The position numbers and the translations under genes were made by a program. A DNA stretch of 64,000 nt from JBBQUN01 sp963698395 (GTDB taxonomy: Bacteria > Actinomycetota > Acidimicrobiia > Acidimicrobiales > SZUA-35). The notes beneath the pieces are model-generated. The model searched no databases. It had not been told where the DNA came from and saw only the letters and a program-made list of their open reading frames with translations. Below are positions 30,200 to 40,510 of this stretch, one piece after another; within the stretch, counting starts at the first letter, position 1, and every line of letters begins with the position of its first letter. The stretch is taken from assembly GCA_963698395.1 (NCBI GenBank), contig CAVOQQ010000008.1, forward strand, positions 62,001 through 126,000, given 5' to 3'.

Positions 30200-30249
30200 C
30201 CGAAAGAGGTCGAGAACAGCCATTCGTGACCGGTTCTGACCCCTTTCGG
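30200..30249 (+). terminator. long imperfect hairpin downstream of the FAD monooxygenase
   Basis: CCGAAAG (30200-30206) pairs with CTTTCGG (30243-30249), followed inward by GGT/ACC and AGAAC/GTTCT, giving about 16 pairs and a 15-base loop. It begins 40 bases after the monooxygenase stop. There is no T-run; a terminator or repeat-type structure is likely. Confidence 0.4.
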
Positions 30250-30384
30250 CAGCGGGAATCGCCCTTTGCCGACGCTGAGGAGGCAAGGCCGAAGAGCGAC
30301 GGGACGAACTCGTCGCCACCTGATGGCGGAAATCGAGGGTCACCTGTCGTTGACGTCAGGTGTGGCGTGCCCCAGGGTGGTGCT

Positions 30385-31362
30385 GTGCTCGTGCAGATGC
30401 TCCTCTATCCCGGTCTTCAGCCGCTCGACCTCGTCGGTCCTCACGAGGTGTTCGACGGCGCCAACCGCTGGCTCGAGGCCAATCGGTCGAACGCCGAGCG
30501 CTACGAGATCGAGCTGGTGGCTCCAGTCGCCGGCCCGGTGGTCGGTGAGAGCGGCTTGGCCCTGATGGCCGGCGTCGATCTCGGTGCAGCGCGAACGAAT
30601 CCGCACACGGTGCTGATTCCTGGCGGTCAAGGCGTCTACGAACTCTGTCGAGATGAGGCAGTGACGGCATGGTGCCACCGTGCGACACGTTCGGCGGAGC
30701 GAGTCGCCTCGGTCTGCACCGGAGCCTTTCTCCTGGCCCAAGTCGGGCTGCTGGATGGCCGGCGCGTCACCACGCACTGGCATCGTGCCGCCCGCCTGCA
30801 ACGCGAGTTTCCGAGCGTCGACGTCGACCCCGATCCGATCTTCGTTCGAGACGGCAACGTCTGGACCTCCGCCGGCGTGACGGCCGGCATCGATCTGGCC
30901 TTGGCGCTCGTCGAGGACGATCACGGCCCGGTCATCGCCCAGAGCGTTGCTCGGCACCTGGTGATGTTTCTGCGCAGGCCAGGTGGACAGACTCAGTTCG
31001 CAGCGCCGGTGTGGACCGACTCGAGTGGGCGCGTCGGCATTCGCGCGGCCCAGGACTTGGTGCATCGAGATCCGTCTGGTGACTTGACCGTTCGGAGCCT
31101 TGCCCGAGAGGCGGCCATGAGCGAACGCCACTTCACCAGGGTCTTCGCCAGCGAGGTCGGCTGTACTCCTGCGCGCTACGTGGAACGTCTGCGAGTCGAG
31201 GCGGCCCGCAACGCGCTCGAGATCGGCGATGACGGACTCGAAGCGATCGCTCGCCGCTGCGGGTTCGGGTCGGCCGAGACCCTCCGTCGGGCCTTCCTTC
31301 GCCAGCTGGGCGTGAGCCCCGGCGCCTACCGGGCCCGCTTCGCGCTCGGTGCAACCACATGA
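30385..31362 (+). CDS. AraC-family regulator with N-terminal DJ-1/PfpI (GATase1-like) domain
   Basis: A 325-residue regulator. Residues about 1-180 are a DJ-1/PfpI domain (LLYPGLQPLDLVGPHEVFDG, LIPGGQGVYEL, nucleophile-like Cys in SVCTGAFLLAQVGLLDG, TTHWHRA). Residues about 220-320 are an AraC DNA-binding domain with two helix-turn-helices (TVRSLAREAAMSERHFTRVF and EAIARRCGFGSAETLRRAFL), closing LGVSPGAYRARF. This is the GlxA/FtrA type, which senses a small molecule. The GTG at 30385 is the start, with GTG 30367 as an alternative. It stands directly upstream of a DJ-1 enzyme gene it may regulate. Confidence 0.85.
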   Translation: MLVQMLLYPGLQPLDLVGPHEVFDGANRWLEANRSNAERYEIELVAPVAGPVVGESGLALMAGVDLGAARTNPHTVLIPGGQGVYELCRDEAVTAWCHRATRSAERVASVCTGAFLLAQVGLLDGRRVTTHWHRAARLQREFPSVDVDPDPIFVRDGNVWTSAGVTAGIDLALALVEDDHGPVIAQSVARHLVMFLRRPGGQTQFAAPVWTDSSGRVGIRAAQDLVHRDPSGDLTVRSLAREAAMSERHFTRVFASEVGCTPARYVERLRVEAARNALEIGDDGLEAIARRCGFGSAETLRRAFLRQLGVSPGAYRARFALGATT

Positions 31363-31405
31363 CATCTTCCCACCCCAGACACGACCAGAGAAAGAGAACC
31401 AACCG

Positions 31406-32011
31406 ATGACCACCTATGGATTGCTGTTGTTCGATGACTGTGAAGAGCTCGATTTCGTCGGGCCGTGGGAGGTGTTCACCGCCTCGGCCATGGTGCGCGA
31501 GAACCGCGAGGGCAGCAGGCTCGACCAGATCGTGGCCATTGCCGAACATGATCGGCCGATCCGCTGCAACAAGGGATTGCGGATCCTGCCTGATCACACA
31601 CTGGAGGACCACCCCGACCTCGACGTGCTGCTCGTCCCCGGCGGGATGGGAACCCGCGCCGAGAGCGAGAATCGGGTCTTGCTCGATTGGATCGCGAAGG
31701 TCAGCGGTCCGGCGACGTGGGTGACGAGTGTCTGCACCGGCTCCTACCTGTTGCACCGAGCGGGGGTGGCCGACGGGCTGCCGCTCGCAACCCACTGGGG
31801 ATTCGAGGACCAGCTCGAGGTCGACGGCGCCACGGTGGTGCGAGACCAGCGATGGGCGGTGAGCGGGAAGGTGGTGTCGAGCCAGGGCGTGTCGGCGGGG
31901 ATCGACATGGCGCTGTGGCTGATCGGCCAGATCGATTCGCCGGAGCACGCTCGACTGACGCAGCGCTACATCCAGTACGACCCGGCTCCGCCGTACGCCG
32001 ACGCCGAGTAG
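31406..32011 (+). CDS. DJ-1/PfpI-family protein, isonitrile-hydratase-like
   Basis: A 201-residue stand-alone DJ-1 fold protein. YGLLLFDDCEELDFVGPWEV, LDVLLVPGGMGTRAE, and the nucleophile elbow SVCTGSYLLHRAG with ATHWGFEDQL are closest to isonitrile hydratase (InhA) and related cysteine hydratases. The E-L-D-F and C-T-G residues of the active site are visible. The start is the ATG at 31406 (AGAAAGAGAA upstream), 43 bases after the AraC-type regulator, so the two likely form one operon. Actual substrate unknown. Confidence 0.8.
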   Translation: MTTYGLLLFDDCEELDFVGPWEVFTASAMVRENREGSRLDQIVAIAEHDRPIRCNKGLRILPDHTLEDHPDLDVLLVPGGMGTRAESENRVLLDWIAKVSGPATWVTSVCTGSYLLHRAGVADGLPLATHWGFEDQLEVDGATVVRDQRWAVSGKVVSSQGVSAGIDMALWLIGQIDSPEHARLTQRYIQYDPAPPYADAE

Positions 32012-32164
32012 TCGAGCAGGGACTCGCCGGTTCCGCCACGCTCCGGGGCTGCCGGCCTGTGGCCGCTCGACGACGACGTCGAACTCTGCGGCAGCTGAAC
32101 GGACCGGCGCAAGGTGACGCTGCAGGGGGTGGGCCGGCGGGCCCACCTTTCTACCCTTTGTCAG

Positions 32165-33340
32165 ATGTCAGTCGCGAAGCAGTCGTTGATGGTGGTGGTG
32201 TGCTTGTTCGGCTTGGCCTCCTGCTCGTCGGCAAGCGATGGCGGGGAAGCAGCTGACCCGTCGCCCATCGTCGAGTCGTTGACACCGACGGCTGACGAGC
32301 CCGGCGGCTTGGCCCTCGAGTCCGGTCTCGCGAGTCTCGCTGAGCGTGACTCGGTCCCCGGTGTCGCGTTCGCACTGGTCGACAGTCAGGGGACCATTTC
32401 GAGCGGAGGTCTGGGTTTCGCCGACGTGGAAAACGGTGTCGAAGCAACAGCCGACACCTTGTTCCACGTCGGTTCGACCCACAAGGCGCTGAATGCACTC
32501 ATGGTTGCCACGCTCGTCGACGACGGCTCGCTCGACTGGGATACGCCGATCGGTGACCTGGTGCTCGACCATGACGTCCCCGACGGTCTGACCATTCGGC
32601 ACCTCCTCACCATGACCGGCGGGATCCCGGCAGATGCCGAGGAGGACCTACCAGAAGGCATCACCGACCGATCGATGCTCGCCGACGTCGTGTTCGAAGC
32701 CACCGAACAGGCCGAGCCGCTCGGCGAACCGGGCACGGTCTTCGAGTACAGCAACCTCTCGGCCTCGGCGGCCGGTTATGCCGCGGTGCTGGCGGAGCAT
32801 CCAGAGGAGTCGAATGTGCACGAGGGCTACCTCACGTTGATGGTGGAGCGGGTGCTCACCCCTCTGGGAATGGACGATTCGTACCTGCTGGCCACCGAAG
32901 CCGCCGCATCTGGCTACCTGGCGCGCTCCTACGGGCTCGATGGTGATGATCCGGTGGTGCTGGTATCCGAGGACACCGACGCTGATGCGCTGGCGCCCTC
33001 TGGATCCCTCAAGTCCACGGCCAACGACATGGCGCGATTCCTGCAGATGCTGCTCGGTGGCGGCACCGCCGCCGATGGCCGCTCGATCGTGTCGCCTGAG
33101 TCGATCGACACGATGTGGGAACCCGTGCTCGAGGACTATGCGATGGGCTGGGAGGCCGGGTCGCTCGAGGGCGTCTCGTTCCTGTCGCACGAAGGCAGCT
33201 TCGATGGATTCCTGAGCGTGATCGTCATGGCGCCCGAAGACGATCTCGGCCTGGTGGTGCTCACCAATTCCGAGGACGCTGCCGTCGATCTGATCGCTGA
33301 GGCACCCCGACTGCTCATCGACGCTGTTGCTGCCCGATAG
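32165..33340 (+). CDS. secreted lipoprotein serine hydrolase (beta-lactamase/class C family)
   Basis: A 391-residue protein. The signal is VVVCLFGLASC with lipobox LASC, so it is a probable membrane-anchored lipoprotein. The serine-hydrolase motifs of the class C beta-lactamase/DD-peptidase fold are present: SxxK as HVGSTHKALNAL, YxN as FEYSNLSASAAG, and HxG-like LSHEGSFDGFL. GLGFADVENGVEATADTLFH and APSGSLKSTANDMARFLQML are typical of this family. It cleaves an ester or D-Ala amide; true beta-lactamase activity is unlikely. The start is the ATG at 32165; the longer upstream frame lacks a signal peptide fit. Confidence 0.85.
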   Translation: MSVAKQSLMVVVCLFGLASCSSASDGGEAADPSPIVESLTPTADEPGGLALESGLASLAERDSVPGVAFALVDSQGTISSGGLGFADVENGVEATADTLFHVGSTHKALNALMVATLVDDGSLDWDTPIGDLVLDHDVPDGLTIRHLLTMTGGIPADAEEDLPEGITDRSMLADVVFEATEQAEPLGEPGTVFEYSNLSASAAGYAAVLAEHPEESNVHEGYLTLMVERVLTPLGMDDSYLLATEAAASGYLARSYGLDGDDPVVLVSEDTDADALAPSGSLKSTANDMARFLQMLLGGGTAADGRSIVSPESIDTMWEPVLEDYAMGWEAGSLEGVSFLSHEGSFDGFLSVIVMAPEDDLGLVVLTNSEDAAVDLIAEAPRLLIDAVAAR

Positions 33341-33559
33341 CAGAGCGAACGCTCGAGCGATCGGAGACGAACTCCGCCTCGAGCGACACTCGCAGATCGA
33401 ACGACTTGGCGAGTACCCCGCTGCAAACCTTGCTCTGTTCCCGCCGACGCCCCCTGCTTCGCGCTCGTCAGTTGACCAGAATGATGACCTGTGCCGGACC
33501 GGACACCCCGTACCCGATGGACGGTTCTCGCCGCCGTGGCCTGCTGGGCCGGGTGTGCA

Positions 33560-33850
33560 CTGTTGGTACTGGGGCTGCCCTGACTGGGTGGGGTCGAATG
33601 GCGGTGACTGGCCATAGCCCGGCTGTTGCGCGTGGCCAGGCGGCGGTTGGCCGTAGCCCGGGGTCTGCCACGGCTGCCCGGGCACACCGGGTTGACCGGG
33701 GTACGGCCCGTCCGCCGGTGTTCCCGAGCCGGTCGATCGTTGTCCGGACGCCTGCGGATGCTTCGCGGAGGAACTCGCAGCCGACGGTGTCCAGTCCGGG
33801 CGTCGAGTCCAGCCGGTGTCGAGCGGCGGTGACCCGACGCTCGTGGTCGT
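33560..33850 (-). pseudogene. Pro/Gly/Gln-rich coding remnant directly after sufT
   Basis: Reading on in frame after the sufT TAG gives 97 codons: SPPLDTGWTRRPDW, then a Ser/Ala stretch, then repeated PGQP/GYGQ units (GQPWQTPGYGQPPPGHAQQ, and QSPPFDPTQSGQPQYQQ). Such runs are typical N-terminal tails of actinobacterial membrane proteins. There is no start codon in this frame, and the coding character is lost after about 33560, where no membrane domain follows. It is either a relic or a fragment broken by indels. The rest of the gap between the serine hydrolase and sufT (33341-33559) holds nothing I recognise. Confidence 0.35.
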
Positions 33851-34423
33851 CTACATCATTCCCAGCTCGAGCCGAGCGACGTCGGACATGCGCGAGACGT
33901 TCCAGGGAGGATCAAAGACCAGATGCACCTCGACGACTTCGACGCCGGGGAGAGCAGCAACGGCATCGTGGAGGTCTTGGCGCAGGATGTCGCCCATGCC
34001 GCAGAAGGGAGCGGTGACCGACATGTCGATGTCGACCGACCATCCGCCGCTCGGCAGCTCGGTGGCGTCGACTCGGTAGACCAGACCGAGCTCGACGATG
34101 TCGACGGGGATCTCCGGATCGAAGACCGTGGTGGCTGCGTCCCAGACGTGTTGGATGTCGAATGCGCCCGGATCGCCGTCGGAGGCGGGCTTTGCCACCG
34201 GTGCCTCGATGAGTCCGAACTCGATCGAGTCGGCCGGGGTGAGCCTGGCCATCTCACCGTCGCCGGTGGTGACCGTCGCCGTTCCGCCCAGCGCCTGGAG
34301 CACCTTGACCTTCGTGCCCTCGGGCAGGGTGGTCTTGTGGCCGGCCGGGACGATGGTGACCTGACAGTCGCGGGGGAGTGTGAACCGGCGTGAGGATTCG
34401 ATCTTGACGATGGAGTCACTCAT
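33851..34423 (-). CDS. sufT: SufT-like iron-sulfur assembly protein (DUF59/MIP18 family)
   Basis: A 190-residue protein. Residues 1-70 are a small beta domain; about 85-180 are a DUF59 domain with the signature TTVFDPEIPVDIVELGLVYR and CGMGDILRQDLHDAV, which includes the conserved DPE and the TAPFC cysteine. SufT proteins help mature [4Fe-4S] proteins. It is the last gene of the suf operon; its start overlaps the sufD end by eight bases. After its TAG the same frame stays open with a Pro/Gly/Gln-rich run. Confidence 0.88.
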   Translation of the reverse strand: MSDSIVKIESSRRFTLPRDCQVTIVPAGHKTTLPEGTKVKVLQALGGTATVTTGDGEMARLTPADSIEFGLIEAPVAKPASDGDPGAFDIQHVWDAATTVFDPEIPVDIVELGLVYRVDATELPSGGWSVDIDMSVTAPFCGMGDILRQDLHDAVAALPGVEVVEVHLVFDPPWNVSRMSDVARLELGMM

Positions 34424-35666
34424 CGTTGTGCCCCAGTCGCTCGAAGACCCACGCCCGCAACGTTTCGTTGCTCATCTCCTCGACGGATTGATCGGCGAAG
34501 CCCTTGATCAGCAGGCGACGAGCCTCGTCGGCAGGAAGGCCGCGTGAGCGCATGTAGTAGAGCGCTGTTTCATCGAGCTGCCCGACGGTTGCTCCGTGCT
34601 TGCAGGCAACGTCGTCGGCCAGGATTTCGAGCCGGGGCTGGGTGTTGACCTCGGCCCGGTCGGAAAGCAGGAGGTTGGCGTTCGACTGTTCGGCGTCGGT
34701 GCCATCGGCGCCCGGTCGCACGTCGATACCGCCGTTGAACACGCCGACGCTCTCGTCGTCGAGCACGCCTCGGAAGGACTGGCGGCTCACGCAGTCCTTG
34801 GCGCCATGGATGACGTTGATCTGCTGGTCGAGGATCTGTGCACCTCGACCGAAGAACAGGCCGGCCAGGTCGGCCCGAGCGCCATCGCCGATCATCTCGA
34901 CGTCGTAGGCCAGCCGGCCGAATGACGATCCCAGGTTGAACGATCGTCCGAGAAACTCGCTTCCCCCGGCCTGGGTGACGAAGACCGCCCCGAGTTGCGT
35001 CTGGGTCGGGGCAAGGTTCTGCAGCACGATGTGCTCGAGCGTTGCATTGGCCTGCAGCGAGATGGTGGTTCGAGTGTTCGAGCCACCGACCCCGCCCGCT
35101 GCGGCGTCGGAGCCGAGCCGGGTCTCGACGATGGTTGCCGAACTCGCTGGTGCCAGTTCGATCACGATGCCGGTGCACGAGGTGTTGGACGTGGTGTCCG
35201 GCAGCGAGATGTCGACGATCTGGATGGGTGTCTCGATCTGGATTCCCTCGCCGATCTCGATGACCACACCGTCGGTGCCGAACGCGATGTTGTACGCCTC
35301 GAAGGCATCGTTCGAGTGGCGCTGGAAGTGCTGGTCGAGTCGGTCTGGGTCGTTGGCCGAGACGGCCGAGAGGCTCGAGATGGCCAGACCGGTCGGCAAG
35401 CTCGCCAGGTTCGACCGACCGGCATCGACCACACCGTTGACGATCACGATCGTGGGACCATCGACGGCGGGTATCAGTTGCTCGATCTCGGCCGGAATGG
35501 TCGGCGCCGACGAGGTAGAGGGGCCGAAGGTCAGCTTCGCCAACTGGGCGTGCGGCGCATGGCGCCACGCCTCTTCGCGTCTGGTTGGGCGTTCGAGTGC
35601 CTCGAGCCCATCGAGAACGGCGGTGGACGCCGGGTGCGGATGCGGCGAGCACGACGGAGCCGGCGG

Positions 35667-35670
<4 letters not shown>
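34416..35670 (-). CDS. sufD: Fe-S cluster scaffold subunit SufD, one-base shift near the N-terminus
   Basis: A SufB/SufD beta-helix protein that partners SufB and SufC. The C-terminal SufD core is clear: LADDVACKHGATVGQLDETA, LYYMRSRGLPADEARRLLIK and GFADQSVEEM. The frame containing it can be followed back through LEALERPTRREEAWRHAPHA to the sufC stop without any start codon. In the adjoining frame a GTG at 35670 overlaps the sufC TGA (GTGA) and gives MTAGSVVLAASAPGVH. One extra base near 35619-35623 joins the two into a 417-residue protein. I annotate from 35670 on that basis. If the base is real, translation would have to begin at the TTG at 35543. Confidence 0.85.
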
Positions 35671-37879
<2,209 letters not shown>

Positions 37880-38003
37880 CAGGATTCCTTTTCGGTGGGT
37901 CCGATTCGGGGTGTGGCTTGGTGGCGAGGATCGCTCGCCGGCGGTAGGCCTGAGGCCACGGTGGTCATCAGCGGGTGTGGGGCCGAACAGGCGTGCGACC
38001 GCC

Positions 38004-38369
38004 CTAGCTGAACGACTGCCCGCAGCCGCAGCTTCGCTGAGCATTGGGGTTGTCAATGCTGAAACCGGCATCTTGCAGACCGTCACGATAGTTGAGTGTT
38101 GCGCCCACGAGATGCGGGGCGCTGGCGGCGTCGACTCGGACCGTGACGGACCCGAACGTGGCGACGCGGTCGTCGGGTGCGGTTTCGGTGTCGAAGAACA
38201 TCTCGTACGAGAAGCCAGAGCAGCCACCGGGTCGTACCGCCACGCGGAGACCGAGATCAGGTTCGTTCTCTTCGGCGAGCAGTGCGGCGACTTTGGCGAT
38301 GGCCTCGTCGGTGAGGAGAATCGGCGCCTCGGTCGACGGTGTCGCCGCTGGTTGTTCGGTGGTGGTCAT
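38004..38369 (-). CDS. A-type iron-sulfur carrier protein (ErpA/SufA-like)
   Basis: A 121-residue HesB/IscA-like carrier that delivers clusters to target proteins. The three conserved cysteines are present: RPGGCSGFSYEMFFD, and the C-terminal RSCGCGQSFS. LNYRDGLQDAGFSIDNPNAQ is diagnostic. The N-terminus is a Thr/Pro/Glu-rich extension of about 15 residues. It lies between the ferredoxin and sufB on the same strand and so belongs to the suf operon. ErpA versus SufA cannot be decided by sequence alone. Confidence 0.9.
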   Translation of the reverse strand: MTTTEQPAATPSTEAPILLTDEAIAKVAALLAEENEPDLGLRVAVRPGGCSGFSYEMFFDTETAPDDRVATFGSVTVRVDAASAPHLVGATLNYRDGLQDAGFSIDNPNAQRSCGCGQSFS

Positions 38370-38417
38370 GGTGGTGACGCTCCTGGGTTTCGTCGAGGGC
38401 TGGTGTTGAGGGTTCCG

Positions 38418-38681
38418 CTAGTCGACATCGATGAAGATGCACTCGCCGGGACATTCTTCGGCGGCTTCGATCACGGCGTCGAGGCCGCCATCGGGGATTC
38501 GGGCCATTCCTTCTGCTCCAGCAGGGTTGGCGGCACCGTCGAAGAGCTTCTCGGTGCCGAAGTTCGACGCCGCTTCCTTCACGTAATACAAGCCGTCATC
38601 CATGCCAAAGAAGACATCGGGGGCAATCTCGGCACAGAGGCCGTCACCGGTGCACAGGTCTTGATCGATCCAAACCTTCAT
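38418..38681 (-). CDS. small ferredoxin ([3Fe-4S]/[4Fe-4S] type)
   Basis: An 87-residue ferredoxin. CTGDGLCAEIAPDVF gives the C-x5-C half and EAAEECPGECIFID gives C-P plus a further Cys, the pattern of single-cluster actinobacterial ferredoxins. WIDQDLCTGDGLCAE at the N-terminus is characteristic. AAGGAGCACG precedes the ATG at 38681. It is the first gene of the suf operon and the nearest to the SufR operator, so it may supply electrons for cluster assembly (inference). Confidence 0.9.
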   Translation of the reverse strand: MKVWIDQDLCTGDGLCAEIAPDVFFGMDDGLYYVKEAASNFGTEKLFDGAANPAGAEGMARIPDGGLDAVIEAAEECPGECIFIDVD

Positions 38682-38746
38682 CGTGCTCCTTTCAGGGGAA
38701 CCATCGGTGGGTGTCGAATGTTCTTCGTTCTATCAGCGGATTCGGA

Positions 38747-38772
38747 GTTTCACAAGTTTCAACTTGCGAAAC
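38747..38772. promoter_or_regulatory. palindromic operator between the suf operon and sufR (likely SufR site)
   Basis: GTTTCACAAGTT (38747-38758) and AACTTGCGAAAC (38761-38772) are inverted repeats separated by two bases, matching at 11 of 12 positions. The palindrome lies midway between the divergent ferredoxin and sufR starts. SufR family regulators bind palindromes of this kind and repress suf when their own Fe-S cluster is intact. I see no unambiguous -35/-10 for either direction. Confidence 0.7.
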
Positions 38773-38808
38773 ATGGATCATTGACGTCATCGGTGCTAGC
38801 TTGGCCAG

Positions 38809-39447
38809 ATGGACACACCCGTCGCCGATCTCTCGCCTACGCAGCGCTCGGTCCTGGTCGCCTTGAAGCGCCTCGGGGAGGCGACGGCAGACGAACTCGC
38901 CGAGCGGCTCGACATCTCGACCAGCGGTGTCCGTCAGCACCTCAGTGCGCTCCGCTCTGCCGGGCTCATCGTTGCCGAACGAGAGCGAGGCCAGCCGGGG
39001 CGTCCTGCCGATCACTACCACGCAACCGAGGCGGCCGAGGCGGTGTTCGTCAGCAGCGACGTCAAGCTGTCGATCGAGATCCTCGAGCAGGTCGAGGAGG
39101 AAGCACCCGAACTGGTGGGTCGCATCTTCGAACGTCGTCGCGCTCGTCTGGCCGAACAGGGACGAGGCCGACTCGACGGCAAGTCGATCGACGAACGAAT
39201 CGAGGTCGTCGCGAAGCTGCTCGACGAGCAGGGCTACCTCGCCGACTTCGAGAAGCTCGAAGCGGGGACCTACCGCATCAATCTGCACAGCTGTGCCATC
39301 TGGGCGGTCGCCAGCGTGTACCGCCAAGCCTGCACTGCCGAACTCGGCTTCATTCGAGACCTGCTGCCCGACGCCGAGATCGACCGCATCAGTCACAAGA
39401 CCGCCGGCGCCCACAGCTGCGTCTACGACATCCGATTCACCCGCTGA
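38809..39447 (+). CDS. sufR: Fe-S-sensing transcriptional repressor SufR
   Basis: A 212-residue winged-helix regulator. The HTH is ATADELAERLDISTSGVRQHL then RERGQPGRPADHYHAT. The C-terminal sensor has three cysteines, LHSCAIWAVASVYRQACTAE and AGAHSCVYDIRF, in the spacing of SufR's cluster ligands. It is divergent from the suf operon with the palindrome between them, as in other Actinobacteria and cyanobacteria. It should repress suf when holding a cluster and release on oxidation or iron shortage. The start is the ATG at 38809. Confidence 0.9.
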   Translation: MDTPVADLSPTQRSVLVALKRLGEATADELAERLDISTSGVRQHLSALRSAGLIVAERERGQPGRPADHYHATEAAEAVFVSSDVKLSIEILEQVEEEAPELVGRIFERRRARLAEQGRGRLDGKSIDERIEVVAKLLDEQGYLADFEKLEAGTYRINLHSCAIWAVASVYRQACTAELGFIRDLLPDAEIDRISHKTAGAHSCVYDIRFTR

Positions 39448-39530
39448 ACGTCGGCGGCCTCCGCCAACGTTTCCAAGCGAGCCATTCCTTGAACGCGGTG
39501 GACGGATCCGCCGTTGGGAGCGAGGATCAT

Positions 39531-40355
39531 GTGGTGACAATCGATCCGAGCGCGCTCGAAACCCACTACGGCAGAAACGCAAGCCTGGTGCCCGGCATCC
39601 TCGATGCGCTCGCTGCGGCCGGCCATGACATTCACGCGCTCGAGTCGACCGCGTTGTCCGGTGCCGACGAGTTCCATCTCGGTGGACGATTGGCGACCCT
39701 CGCCGTGCTCGACGTTCTCCGCGATGAACCGCCGACGACGGTGCTCGACATCGGATGCGGGATCGGGGGATCGGCGCGAACCATCGTCACCGAGTTCGGA
39801 GCGCGGACGATAGGAGTCGATCTCACCCCGTCGTTCGTCGCCGCTGCCACCGCACTCACCGAACGAGTTGGGCTCGGGAACCTCGCATCGTTCGTGGTCG
39901 GCGACGCACTCGACCTCGATCAACCCGACGCTGCGTTCGATCTCGTCACCCTCTTCCACGTCGGCATGAACATCGCCGACAAGCCGGGGTTGTTCAGCCA
40001 AGTCGAGCGGGTGTTGCGGCCCAACGGACGGGTACTGGTGTACGACATCATGCGAGTCGCGCCGGGAGCGCTCGAGCTGCCGCTGCCGTGGGCGTCGTCG
40101 AACGACCATCAACAGCTCGCCGAGGTGCATCACTATCTCGATGCGCTCCGTGGGGCCGGTCTCGAACCCGGTGAGCCGGTGGACCATCGACCCATCGTGG
40201 GTGAGGCGCTCCGACGTGCCGCTGACGCGCCACCCCCGGTGAACCTGTCACATCTGATGGGACCCGACTTCGCCGAGATGTTCGCGAACCTCCGCAGTGC
40301 CGTCGGTGGGGGATTGGTGGCCCCCACGCAGATCGTTGCCAGGAAGCCCGGCTGA
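39531..40355 (+). CDS. SAM-dependent methyltransferase
   Basis: A 274-residue class I methyltransferase. Motif I is VLDIGCGIGGSARTI, then GARTIGVDLTPSFV, a DALDLDQPDAAFDLV acidic loop and LRPNGRVLVYDIMRV. The N-terminal SALETHYGRNASLVPGIL resembles UbiE/tocopherol or glycine/sarcosine methyltransferase-like proteins acting on small substrates. I chose the GTG at 39531 (GAGG upstream); GTG 39534 is equally possible. It follows sufR on the same strand after 83 bases with no obvious functional link. Confidence 0.82.
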   Translation: MVTIDPSALETHYGRNASLVPGILDALAAAGHDIHALESTALSGADEFHLGGRLATLAVLDVLRDEPPTTVLDIGCGIGGSARTIVTEFGARTIGVDLTPSFVAAATALTERVGLGNLASFVVGDALDLDQPDAAFDLVTLFHVGMNIADKPGLFSQVERVLRPNGRVLVYDIMRVAPGALELPLPWASSNDHQQLAEVHHYLDALRGAGLEPGEPVDHRPIVGEALRRAADAPPPVNLSHLMGPDFAEMFANLRSAVGGGLVAPTQIVARKPG

Positions 40356-40510
40356 CCTCATCTCCGACAACACCGGGCAATCGCACTGCGCCTCCCGGAC
40401 CGGTTGCCTGCTGTCGGAGCGCGTCGTTGGCACTCTGGATCGACTCGAGGCGTGCGAGGTCGAGTTCGGAGAAGCAAGGGGATTGCCGCTCGATGTCGAG
40501 GCTCAGCCTG

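Noticed and set aside
38781..38802. TTGACG and TAGCTT as a sufR promoter
   Set aside because: The spacing is only about ten bases, too short for a sigma-70 promoter.
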